Source of the DNA: Caldilineaceae bacterium
Lineage (GTDB): Bacteria; Chloroflexota; Anaerolineae; Caldilineales; Caldilineaceae
Direction of reading: 5' to 3'
NCBI GenBank assembly: GCA_026645635.1
Contig: JAPKMV010000046.1
Span: forward strand, 1 to 11,891
DNA length: 11,891 bases
The notes beneath the pieces are model-generated. The model was given only the letters and a program-made list of their open reading frames with translations, did no database searches and had not been told where the DNA came from. Positions 1 to 7,198 of this stretch are shown one piece after another (position 1 is the first letter of the stretch; every line of letters starts with the position of its first letter). Made by a program: the position numbers and the translations under genes.

Positions 1-6
1 CGCCCA

Positions 7-23
7 ATCCGCGTCATCCGCGT
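7..23. repeat. Short tandem ATCCGCGT repeat at the window edge
   Basis: ATCCGCGT occurs twice (7-14 and 16-23), separated by one base, in the 57 nt behind the potassium channel stop codon. Read on the minus strand it is ACGCGGATGACGCGGAT, a type of sequence I recall from dispersed intergenic repeats. Any larger element would lie beyond the window. No terminator is seen for the channel gene in the remaining bases. Confidence 0.4.
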
Positions 24-57
24 TCCATCTCAATTGGCTGAACGGCTACTTCCGCGG

Positions 58-855
58 TTAGCCGCTGACCTCGGCCAGCTCAGCCAGCCGGGCGCGGATT
101 GTGGCGGCGCTCCGCTCGTGTTCCTCCAGCATCTGCTGCAACTCCGCCAGCCGGGTCTTGGAGTCGGGCAGGTCGTGCGCGTGGGCGGCCTTCGCTTTGT
201 TGGGCGACAGAAAGGCGTTGGCCAGGTAGCCGCTCAGGGTGCCGAAGAGACCCACGCCGCCGATCATGACAACGATGCCGATCAGACGCCCGGAGTCGGT
301 CACCGGGTAGAAGTCTCCGTAGCCCACCGTGGTGATCGTCACGAAAACCCACCAGAGCGCATCGGACGCGTTGATGATATTGGCGCGGGGCGCGCCCTGC
401 TCGGCGGAGAGAATGGCCAGCGAGCCGAACTCCAGGATGCAGAGCACGAGGAAGGCGACTGTCAGCAGCGCGTTCTGGGCGCGCTGGCTCACAAACTCGT
501 GAAGAAGGCGACGTGCGCCAAACTCGGCCAGAAGCCGGATGACGCGGATGAGCCGGAAGATGCGCATGATCTTCAACTGGGGGAAGGGGAGGCTGGAAAG
601 CAGATCGGCCCACCCGAAGCCCAGCCAGAAGTAGCGCGAGCGTGAGGCGGCTGTGAAAAAACGGTAGAGAAAATCTGCCATGAAGATCGGCGTGACCACG
701 CTGTCCAGGATCGACAGCACAGTCTGCAAATTGTCGTGCTCGGTGAAGGTGAGGCTAAGCACAGAATTGAGAATCGAGAGGATCGACAGCGCACCGATAA
801 ACAACTCGTAGCCGATGTTCTTCAATTCCCGGTAAAACTTGAATTTGGTCGGCAT
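58..855 (-). CDS. Voltage-gated-type potassium channel subunit (6TM, Kv/KvAP-like)
   Basis: This is an inner-membrane ion channel subunit expected to form a K+-selective tetramer. Numbered from the Met at 855 (265 aa), hydrophobic segments fit S1 (about 16-37), S2 (47-68), S3 (76-92), S4 (95-110), S5 (129-150), a pore loop (166-186) and S6 (190-216). The selectivity filter TTVGYGD is complete at 175-181. S4 carries Arg every third residue (R98, R101, R104, R107), so it should sense voltage. The tail (about 231-263) is rich in Leu, Glu and Arg and looks like a short coiled coil, probably for assembly; no RCK/TrkA-N domain is present. The frame opens at 897, but I prefer 855 because AAGGA lies 9 nt upstream of that ATG, the ATG at 897 has no good ribosome site, and the protein then begins just before S1. 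The gene stands alone behind a terminator. Its physiological role cannot be read from the sequence. Confidence 0.93.
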   Translation of the reverse strand: MPTKFKFYRELKNIGYELFIGALSILSILNSVLSLTFTEHDNLQTVLSILDSVVTPIFMADFLYRFFTAASRSRYFWLGFGWADLLSSLPFPQLKIMRIFRLIRVIRLLAEFGARRLLHEFVSQRAQNALLTVAFLVLCILEFGSLAILSAEQGAPRANIINASDALWWVFVTITTVGYGDFYPVTDSGRLIGIVVMIGGVGLFGTLSGYLANAFLSPNKAKAAHAHDLPDSKTRLAELQQMLEEHERSAATIRARLAELAEVSG

Positions 856-863
856 CCCTGCGG

Positions 864-872
864 TTCCTTTCT
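864..872 (-). promoter_or_regulatory. Ribosome binding site of the potassium channel gene
   Basis: On the minus strand the sequence GAAAGGAAC lies upstream of the ATG at 855, with AAGGA separated from it by 9 nt. The alternative in-frame ATG at 897 has only a weak GGTG directly before it. This site is the main reason for choosing the shorter protein. Confidence 0.5.
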
Positions 873-910
873 GCTGATGCAGCGAGCGGTGGCGCATTCA
901 CCGGCGCCAT

Positions 911-949
911 AACAAACACCGGGTGCACGGTGACCCGTGCGACCCGGTG
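911..949 (-). terminator. Rho-independent terminator behind the peptidase/DUF4350 operon
   Basis: Read on the minus strand, an 8-bp stem (CACCGGGT/ACCCGGTG, 949-942 with 924-917), a one-base bulge at 941 and a further 6-bp stem (940-935 with 930-925) close on the tetranucleotide loop 934-931. The tract TTTGTT follows at 916-911. A GC-rich stem with a short T-rich tail, 52 nt after the stop codon of the DUF4350 gene, fits an intrinsic terminator. It would separate that operon from the potassium channel gene, although I see no convincing promoter for the channel. Confidence 0.72.
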
Positions 950-1001
950 AAAATGACTGTTGGCAGAGGCAGTGACAGCGTGGCGAGACTTGGCGTTGCG
1001 G

Positions 1002-3593
1002 CTATTCCGCCAGCATGACATCCGCCATGTTGAGAATCAGTTGCTGGCCGACGTCACTGGGCAGCCAGGCCACGGACATGCCCAAGAGCATCAACAGGGC
1101 GCCCTGCGGTTCGGCGAAGTTCTCGTCGCTGTAAACTACCAGCACCGGCGCCGTGGGGCTGCCGCTGGTGGGGCCGCGGCGCATGGCGATGCGCGCGCCG
1201 GTGGACGGCTCCGGCTCCGACTCCAGCGGCGGCACCGCCGGCAGGCTCCCGGTGAGTTGGATCGGCTCGCGCGGCAGCCCCGCCACTAGTTCCGGGATAT
1301 CATCGTCGAGCACCAGGTCTTTGATCGTCGAGGAAGGCTCGTTGGCGACGCCGTAGAAGGGCATGCGGCTGCTGATGGTGAGATGGCCGCCCTGGTTGAT
1401 GAAGTTGTTGATCAGACGCAGGCTCTCGCCGGAAATGCCGCTGGCCGCGTAGCCGGCATCGCTCCAGATCACCCAGGCGTAGTCGGCCAGCGTCGCGTCG
1501 TCGGGGAAGCCGCGCTCGCTCGTGCTCCAGTAATCTACCTGGTAGCCGGCGCCGCCCAGGGCAAAGAGATAGGTGGCGGCCTCAGATTCTTCCCCTTCTG
1601 CCGCGCCGCTGTCGTCGTCCACCAGAAGAATCGGCTGCGCAGAGACAGGGCCGCCCGGCGCACTCTCCGGCCGCGTTTCAGGGGCGCCGGTGGGCGTGGC
1701 GGCTGGCGTCGCCGCGGGCGCAGGGAGCGATGGGTCGCTGCCTGGCATCACCGGGCAGATCACCAGGTTTTCCTGGTTGATGCAGTCGTAGAAGTTGCGG
1801 GTGAGCAGCCGCGTCAGCCCGGCGTTGATCGCCTGTTCACTGTTGCCGAGCACCGCCAGCACGCGCATGTCGCCGTGGTAGGGGCGCTGGATGAAGAACT
1901 GCGTCTCGTCCGCCACCAGGCGAATGCCATCTTCGCGCACCAGGTAGAGCACAGGCTCACCCGCAGGGGCTGACCCGGCAGCGGGCGGCGCCACAGGCGT
2001 CACAGTGGGTTCGGCGCCGGCGTCAGCAGCCGATGCATCTTCCGGCGTCGTCTCCTCCGGCGCAACGGGCGTGGCCGGTGGCTGCATCAACCAGAGGGTG
2101 CGCACGTCCACCGTGACTGTGTTCTCCGGTGTGCCCGGCTCGGTGGGAGGCAGCGGCGCCCCCGGCGTGAAGGTTGCGTCCGGCTCGCTCGTGGCTGTCA
2201 ACTCCGGCGGCGCGAGCGGGTCGGGCATTTCGGGCGGGGGCAGCGGTGTTGTCAGCGTGGGCGGCTCCGGCAGCGCCGGCGCTGCGTCATCCGGCAGCAG
2301 CGGTGGCGCGGGCAGGGGCGCCTCCACCGGCGGCGGCAGCGGCGCAACCGGCGCAACGGGGACGGTCGTCGTCACCACCTCTTCCACCAACGTGATGCCC
2401 AGATCGCTGAGCAGCGTTGTCATCACATCGGCAGCACGATAGCCGGCGACATAAATCAGATCGACGCCCGGCTCGCCCTGGCTGTCGTCCAGCCAACTGT
2501 TGGGCGCCAGTTTGAAGACGCGCCCGGTGGATTCCAAGAAAATCTGCAACTCGGCGGCCTTGCTCAACCCGAGCGCGCCGACCGGCTGCGTATTGTCGAT
2601 GACCAGGGCCACTTCTTTGCCCAAAAAGGCCGGGAAGTCGGCGATCGTATTGGTGCGCTGGGCGCCCGTCAAGAAACTGGCGACGAAGTCGAGCATCTCG
2701 CGATTGTCGTGGCGCATGACAAACGGCTCGGTCAGCACGTCGAAATCGCTCATCGCCAGCACGCGGCCCACCGAATTGTTGGCAACCTGCCCGCCGATGG
2801 CCACCGACACCAGATCCGTCTGCCCGGTGCGCAAGCTGCTCAACGTCGTCGAGGCAGTGCGCGCCTGGGGAATCATGGCGCCGCTGATGCTGCGTCCACC
2901 GTAAAAGGCGATGCGGCTGCCGGCCAGCCCTTCGGCGCGGTCGCTAAACTCACCCTGGAAGAAGTGGGTGAAATTGGCGTCGTTGTCGACGGTGTCGTAG
3001 AGATAGTCTTCGTTGAAGACGATGCTAAAGGGTGCAGCCAGGATGTTGGCATCCTGCGCCAGATCGCCCTCCACATCCGGGTCGCTGATGATGATCAACC
3101 GGCCGCCGTCTGCCACGAACTTCTCGACGACGGCCACCTCGCGCTCGGTGTATGGGTAGAAGGGGCTGACGACCACGAGCGCGCTGGCATCGACAAGGCG
3201 CTGGGTAAGCACGTCAGACTGGTCAGGATAATCGGCAGGGCTGATGCCTTCGCTGACCACAAAGGCCGGCGTCCAAAAAATGACCTCCAGGCCCCGCGCC
3301 GCCAGCGCGCTGGCAAGCGGTTGAAAGCGGTTGCGGGCAATGCGCGTGCCGTGCGCCAGGTCAACGATGACCGGCCCGCGCTTCAGTTCATTCTGCGGCG
3401 GCGCGGACGGCGCCTGTTGCGCAGCCGGCGTGATCGTGGGCACAGGCGTGGCGGCAATCACGGCCGCCTTCTGTTCTCCGGGAACATAGCTGCGCGTCGT
3501 GTAGCCCAGCCAGTAGATGCGCAGCAGCACCGGGCCGACCAGCAGCGCCAGCCCGGCCAATGCAATCAGCAGCCAACGTGTGGTGGGTTTCAT
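1002..3593 (-). CDS. DUF4350-type membrane-anchored protein with two glutamine-amidotransferase-like domains
   Basis: This 863-residue protein has an N-terminal membrane anchor (about 7-27), so the bulk probably faces outward. Residues 71-400 resemble DUF4350/GldG-type domains, which share a class I glutamine-amidotransferase-like fold: VIVDLAHGTR at 75-84, a strand ending in SPFYPYTERE at 143-152, and ADGGRLIIISDPD at 161-173. A Pro/Ala/Thr-rich linker fills 411-548, a small conserved-looking segment follows at 548-615, and a second low-complexity linker covers 616-652. Residues 653-863 open with PILLVDDDSG and contain a FINQGGHLTISSR strand (731-743), which suggests a second, diverged copy of the same fold. 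No catalytic Cys-His-Glu triad is obvious, so a binding or sensing role is more likely than catalysis. The start is supported by GAAGGGA 8 nt upstream. The start codon overlaps the stop codon of the upstream peptidase gene as ATGA, so the two are probably translated together. The precise function is unknown. Confidence 0.8.
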   Translation of the reverse strand: MKPTTRWLLIALAGLALLVGPVLLRIYWLGYTTRSYVPGEQKAAVIAATPVPTITPAAQQAPSAPPQNELKRGPVIVDLAHGTRIARNRFQPLASALAARGLEVIFWTPAFVVSEGISPADYPDQSDVLTQRLVDASALVVVSPFYPYTEREVAVVEKFVADGGRLIIISDPDVEGDLAQDANILAAPFSIVFNEDYLYDTVDNDANFTHFFQGEFSDRAEGLAGSRIAFYGGRSISGAMIPQARTASTTLSSLRTGQTDLVSVAIGGQVANNSVGRVLAMSDFDVLTEPFVMRHDNREMLDFVASFLTGAQRTNTIADFPAFLGKEVALVIDNTQPVGALGLSKAAELQIFLESTGRVFKLAPNSWLDDSQGEPGVDLIYVAGYRAADVMTTLLSDLGITLVEEVVTTTVPVAPVAPLPPPVEAPLPAPPLLPDDAAPALPEPPTLTTPLPPPEMPDPLAPPELTATSEPDATFTPGAPLPPTEPGTPENTVTVDVRTLWLMQPPATPVAPEETTPEDASAADAGAEPTVTPVAPPAAGSAPAGEPVLYLVREDGIRLVADETQFFIQRPYHGDMRVLAVLGNSEQAINAGLTRLLTRNFYDCINQENLVICPVMPGSDPSLPAPAATPAATPTGAPETRPESAPGGPVSAQPILLVDDDSGAAEGEESEAATYLFALGGAGYQVDYWSTSERGFPDDATLADYAWVIWSDAGYAASGISGESLRLINNFINQGGHLTISSRMPFYGVANEPSSTIKDLVLDDDIPELVAGLPREPIQLTGSLPAVPPLESEPEPSTGARIAMRRGPTSGSPTAPVLVVYSDENFAEPQGALLMLLGMSVAWLPSDVGQQLILNMADVMLAE

Positions 3594-4534
3594 GGCGCGA
3601 TCCCTTCGGCCTGGGGCAGAATGGACGAGAACGTTGTGGCGGGCTGACGTGCGCCCAGGCTGTGCTGCGTCTTGGCGGGCTGGCCCGCCTCGTCCGCAGC
3701 GAGCGGAATGCGGCTGTCAAGCATGTAGATGGCGCCCGGGGGCGCATTCGCCACCATCTGCGCCACGGCCACGTCGATGGGCTGGGGCGCCGGCGCTAGA
3801 TAGCCGTAGCGCGCCGGCAGATCGACCGTCTGGTAGCTGGTCAGCCCGGCCAGCGCCGCCGCTGCGTCGATGGCGTCGGCGCGGCTGCCCTCCTCGTCGA
3901 TCAGCCCCAGCGCCAGCGCCTCGCTGCCCAGGTAGATGCGCGCTTCGGCGACTTCGTCGGCGGTAAGCTGCAGCGGGTTGACCGTCGATTGTGCGCGCTG
4001 CGCCACCACATGGGTGACAAAGGCATCGGCCACCAACTGCAACTGGCGGATGCGGTCGAAACGGCTGCCGCCTTCCAGCTTGTAAGGGCCGCTGCTCAGC
4101 TCATCGCTGCTGATCGAGGGGTCGTCGGGGCGCCCGCTGCGGGTTCCCACGTTGCCGATGTAGCTCGAAGCCGGGGCGAAGAGCCGATTGCCCGCCACGG
4201 CCATGTAGTAGCCGCCGCTGGCTGCCAGGCCATCCACAACCACCACGAGCGGCTTGCGTGCGCGCAGGCTGATCAGCGTGTGGAAGATGCTCTCGCTGCT
4301 CGTGGCCAGACCGCCGGGGCTGGCAACTTCCAGCACCACGGCGGCGATCTGGTCGTCGTCGCGCGCCCGCTCCAGCAGGTCGATCAGCGGCGTTGCCGTT
4401 TGGAAGGTGATTTCGGCGTCGAAGCGCACAACGCCGACAGTGGGCTGTGGCGCCAGCCGTTCGGCCGCGATCAGACCTACGGCCAGGCAGACGACCAGCG
4501 CTACGGCGGCAACAGCGATTTCCCAGGCGCGCAT
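3590..4534 (-). CDS. sppA: SppA-like signal peptide peptidase (S49 serine protease, ClpP fold)
   Basis: Membrane-bound serine endopeptidase of family S49; relatives cleave leftover signal peptides or other membrane peptides with a Ser-Lys dyad. A single N-terminal membrane anchor spans about 6-24. The ClpP-fold core shows VVLEVASPGG (66-75), then VVVVDGLAASGGYYMA (97-112), with S106 at the position of the catalytic serine. The general-base lysine is probably K152 in SGPYK; the 46-residue spacing is close to the Ser147-Lys199 pair I recall for Bacillus SppA. The segment around YLGSEALALGLIDEEGS (201-217) matches the usual end of the core. At 314 aa this is the short single-domain form, not the 600-residue E. 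coli type. The last 75 residues, including PPGAIYMLDSR, extend beyond the core and I cannot assign them. The start has AAGGAG 10 nt upstream. It lies 89 nt after the SPFH gene, with a perfect palindrome between, and overlaps the DUF4350 gene by 4 nt. The symbol is given at family level only. Confidence 0.88.
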   Translation of the reverse strand: MRAWEIAVAAVALVVCLAVGLIAAERLAPQPTVGVVRFDAEITFQTATPLIDLLERARDDDQIAAVVLEVASPGGLATSSESIFHTLISLRARKPLVVVVDGLAASGGYYMAVAGNRLFAPASSYIGNVGTRSGRPDDPSISSDELSSGPYKLEGGSRFDRIRQLQLVADAFVTHVVAQRAQSTVNPLQLTADEVAEARIYLGSEALALGLIDEEGSRADAIDAAAALAGLTSYQTVDLPARYGYLAPAPQPIDVAVAQMVANAPPGAIYMLDSRIPLAADEAGQPAKTQHSLGARQPATTFSSILPQAEGIAP

Positions 4535-4556
4535 AGGCAGCAGGCTCCTTTTCGCT

Positions 4557-4620
4557 AATCTCCAATCTCTAATCTCTTAATCTCGTTGATAGGAGATTAA
4601 GAGATTAGAGATTGGAGATT
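4557..4620. repeat. Perfect 28-bp palindrome of AATCTC units (copy A)
   Basis: The arms 4557-4584 and 4593-4620 are exact reverse complements around an 8-nt loop (GTTGATAG). Each arm consists of four AATCTC units at a period of 7-8 nt (AATCTCC, AATCTCT, AATCTCTT, AATCTC). It starts 3 nt behind the stop codon of the SPFH gene and fills most of the gap before the peptidase gene. No T-tract follows in the minus-strand direction, so it is not a standard intrinsic terminator. It is AT-rich compared with the surrounding genes, which suggests an inserted small repeat. Possible roles are mRNA 3'-end protection, weakening of read-through, or none. Confidence 0.9.
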
Positions 4621-4623
4621 GTT

Positions 4624-5634
4624 TCAACCAGCCAGATACGCGTCGATGGCGTCTTTGGCGATGCGGTACTGTGAACCGATCTTCTTGGCTTTGATTTCGC
4701 CGGCGTCGATGGCGGTCTGCACGTCGGCGGGCGCGACCTTGAGATAGGCGGCAGCTTCTTCCAGCGTCATCACGCCGGGCGCCGCCGGTGCAGCAGCCGC
4801 AGCCGCGGGCGCGGGAGCCGGCTGGGCGCTGCTCTGCATCGCCTGGGTGATCATGCCGGCCATGCCGCTGCCGCTGGGGTTGTTGGCCGCGTCGCCCATC
4901 GCCCGCGCAGCTTTGTATTTCATGTAGGCGTTCATGTCGCCGATGGCGCCCATCGAGGCGCGCTCGTCGATGGCCTTTGCCGTCTCGTCGGTCGGCGTCA
5001 GGGAGACCACCATGAACTGTTTGAGCGCGATGCCCATCGCGGTGAAGGAATCTTGCACGCGCGCCTTGATGGCCGCGCTCATTTCGTCCATCAGCTTGGG
5101 CAGGTCGAAGATGCTGGTCATGTTTTCGCCCAGCACGTCGGTCATGCGGCTGATGATGGCGTTGCGCAGATAGTCCTCGATCTGCGAGGTCTGGTAGAGA
5201 CCTTGCGTGCCGACGATCTTGTCCACGAAGAGCTTGGGGTCTGAAATTTGCATCGTGTATTGGCCAAAGCCGCGCACGCGGGCATAGCCCAGCTCGGTGT
5301 CGCGCAGGCTGATTGGCTGCGGCGTGCCCCACTTGAGGTCGGTGAACTCGCGCATGTTCACGAAGTAGACCTCGGCGGTGAAGACATTGTTGCCGCCGGT
5401 GAAGAAGCTCATCACCGACGAGATGATGGGCAGGTTCGCCGTGGTGATGGTGTGGCGGCCGGCGGGGAAGGTGTCGAGCGATTTGCCGTCGCGGTAAAAC
5501 ACCGCAGTCTGGCTCTCGCGCACAATCACCTGGCTGCCCAGGCGAAAGTCGCCCGAGCCAAAGTCCGGGACGCGGGCGACCATGTCATTTGGCCCCTGGT
5601 TGGGCGCTTCCACTACATCAATAATGCGAGGCAT
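4624..5634 (-). CDS. SPFH domain protein (YdjI/'virion core protein' type) with C-terminal helix-turn-helix
   Basis: SPFH (stomatin/prohibitin/flotillin) proteins form oligomeric scaffolds on membranes. This 336-residue protein matches the YdjI branch: SQVIVRESQTAVFYRDGK (34-51), AGRHTITTANLP (58-69), FTAEVYFVN (85-93), DLKWGTPQPI (99-108), FGQYTMQISDP (123-133) and VGTQG (141-145) are its characteristic segments. A helical region (150-250) with SLTPTD at 211-216 follows. There is no N-terminal membrane helix, so membrane contact would come through partners. A Gly/Ser/Ala/Pro-rich linker (about 253-287) leads to residues 288-335, which read as an excisionase/MerR-type HTH: MTLEEAAAYLKV, then GEIKAKKIGSQYRIAKDAID. 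This replaces the zinc ribbon or simple tail that I expect in YdjI-like proteins. The start has AAAGGAG 6 nt upstream. It lies 105 nt after the helical-protein gene and probably works with it and with the zinc-ribbon membrane protein. The SPFH call is firm; DNA binding by the tail is an inference. Confidence 0.9.
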   Translation of the reverse strand: MPRIIDVVEAPNQGPNDMVARVPDFGSGDFRLGSQVIVRESQTAVFYRDGKSLDTFPAGRHTITTANLPIISSVMSFFTGGNNVFTAEVYFVNMREFTDLKWGTPQPISLRDTELGYARVRGFGQYTMQISDPKLFVDKIVGTQGLYQTSQIEDYLRNAIISRMTDVLGENMTSIFDLPKLMDEMSAAIKARVQDSFTAMGIALKQFMVVSLTPTDETAKAIDERASMGAIGDMNAYMKYKAARAMGDAANNPSGSGMAGMITQAMQSSAQPAPAPAAAAAAPAAPGVMTLEEAAAYLKVAPADVQTAIDAGEIKAKKIGSQYRIAKDAIDAYLAG

Positions 5635-5739
5635 AGGTTTCTCCTTTGATCACTTGGCAACAGTAATCTATCAACAGATTGTCGTGTCGATTGCTCACCC
5701 AACGGTGCAAGAACGTGGCACCTTTGCAGTTCAGCGCTG

Positions 5740-6351
5740 TCAGCCGACGGCATTGGGATCGTTGGCGATGTCCGTGGGCAAGCTGCCCGGCAGGTTTGCC
5801 GGCGGCGCATAGTCGGGCTGCGCCAGCAGGTCGGGCGCAACGATGGCTTCCTTGCGCCGGTCGAACAACTGGCTCATCGCGGTGATGGTCTTGGTCAGCG
5901 CGGCGGCCGCGGCGGCCACATTGCCCCGTTCCTCGATGGCCTGGGTCAGCGCCGCAATCGCCGCGTTGATCGTGCCGACCTGTTGGGCCAGCGCAGTGTC
6001 GAAGCGGTAGAGCGCGTCGAGTTGGGCTTCCTTGATCCGCACCGGGTCGAAGAGACCGGCGTAGCCATAGGCGGCGGTCTTGATGCGGTCTGTCAGCGTG
6101 CCCAGCTTCACCACCGCCTCGTCCACATCATCCATGAGCGCCAGACCGCCGCCCTTGAGCAGCGCATTCTGGGCGTCCATCAGGGCGCTCTTGCTCCGCT
6201 CCAGCTCTTGAGCGATGCTCTCGCGCACCCGCTTGTCGGCGTCGCGGCGCAGTTCCTTGTCCACATAGCCGCCGATGCCCGGCAGACCCTTGAGCAGGCG
6301 CTCCACCGCGCCCATCTGCTGCTTGGCTGATTCTACAAATTGGTCAGACAT
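5740..6351 (-). CDS. Conserved hypothetical helical protein
   Basis: I do not recognise a named family. The 203-residue protein has no signal peptide or membrane segment and is predicted by eye to be almost entirely helical: 1-66, 72-95 and 103-170 are rich in Ala, Leu, Glu, Lys and Arg with amphipathic spacing. It also has a Gly-containing turn at GLPGIGGY (22-29) and a Pro-rich tail (about 172-193). That tail could be an extended peptide for docking. A PspA-like scaffold came to mind because of position and helicity, but the sequence lacks the PspA N-terminal amphipathic helix pattern, so I do not make that call. The start is well supported by AGGAGGAG shortly upstream. It lies between the zinc-ribbon membrane protein and the SPFH gene, on the same strand, and is probably part of the same functional group. 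A role in the cytoplasm beside the SPFH scaffold is an inference from position. Confidence 0.8.
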   Translation of the reverse strand: MSDQFVESAKQQMGAVERLLKGLPGIGGYVDKELRRDADKRVRESIAQELERSKSALMDAQNALLKGGGLALMDDVDEAVVKLGTLTDRIKTAAYGYAGLFDPVRIKEAQLDALYRFDTALAQQVGTINAAIAALTQAIEERGNVAAAAAALTKTITAMSQLFDRRKEAIVAPDLLAQPDYAPPANLPGSLPTDIANDPNAVG

Positions 6352-6438
6352 GTTGCTTCTCCTCCTGGCTTTTTGCCCATTCCATGCGTACTTCTCACTG
6401 CTGAAGTGATGGGGGATTGAGACCTATACGACTTCCAC

Positions 6439-6521
6439 TTTGCCGTAGGTGCGGTTTGTATCCGCACAAAGCTGCGGTGCAGGCGGGGATTCGTGCGGTT
6501 GCAAACCGCACCTACGGCAAA
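6439..6521. repeat. Nested GTGCGG palindrome
   Basis: The outer arms 6439-6458 and 6502-6521 are perfect 20-bp reverse complements (left arm TTTGCCGTAGGTGCGGTTTG). Pairing continues inward to 6467/6493 with one G-T pair and one mismatch, giving about 29 bp around a 25-nt loop. Each side can also fold alone: GTGCGG/CCGCAC at 6449-6467 with a 7-nt loop, and GTGCGGTT/AACCGCAC at 6493-6511 with a 3-nt loop. It begins 8 nt behind the stop codon of the zinc-ribbon gene. No T-tract follows on the minus strand. The form suggests a REP- or MITE-like dispersed element, but one copy in one window cannot show dispersal. Confidence 0.85.
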
Positions 6522-6529
6522 CAACCCTC

Positions 6530-7081
<552 letters not shown>

Positions 7082-7128
7082 ATGCGCACCTGGCTCCCAC
7101 TGGTTCTACGTCATGCCAATCAATCACG

Positions 7129-7196
7129 CAATCTCCCAATCTCGTAATCTCTCAATCTCATGCTGGAAATTAGGAGATTGAGAGATTGGGAGATTG
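7129..7196. repeat. Imperfect palindrome of AATCTC units (copy B)
   Basis: The left side (7129-7159) has four AATCTC units (caatctc, ccaatctc, gtaatctc, tcaatctc) and the right side (7174-7196) only three GAGATT units. Pairing is exact for 7152-7159 with 7174-7181 and for 7129-7143 with 7182-7196, leaving the unit 7144-7151 unpaired; the loop is 14 nt. It belongs to the same family as the palindrome at 4557-4620 and lies 2 nt behind the stop codon of the DUF2207 gene. The missing unit points to slippage. No T-tract follows on the minus strand. Confidence 0.88.
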
Positions 7197-7198
7197 AT

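Noticed and set aside
44..63. GGCTA/TAGCC hairpin at the potassium channel stop codon as a terminator
   Set aside because: Only five base pairs, overlapping the coding end, with no T-tract.
2709..3647. A 312-codon plus-strand open frame opposite the DUF4350 gene
   Set aside because: No recognisable domain, typical shadow composition, and it crosses the well-supported ATGA junction of two minus-strand genes.
4557..4620. Palindrome copy A as a Rho-independent terminator
   Set aside because: The stem is AT-rich and is followed by AGCGAAAAGG on the minus strand, without a T-tract.
5668..5675. CTATCAAC upstream of the SPFH gene equals the loop of palindrome copy A on the other strand
   Set aside because: An 8-base match can arise by chance at this window size, and nothing around it is shared.
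5740..6351. PspA/IM30 identity for the 203-residue helical protein
   Set aside because: Helicity and position are suggestive, but the N-terminal amphipathic helix and conserved PspA segments are missing.
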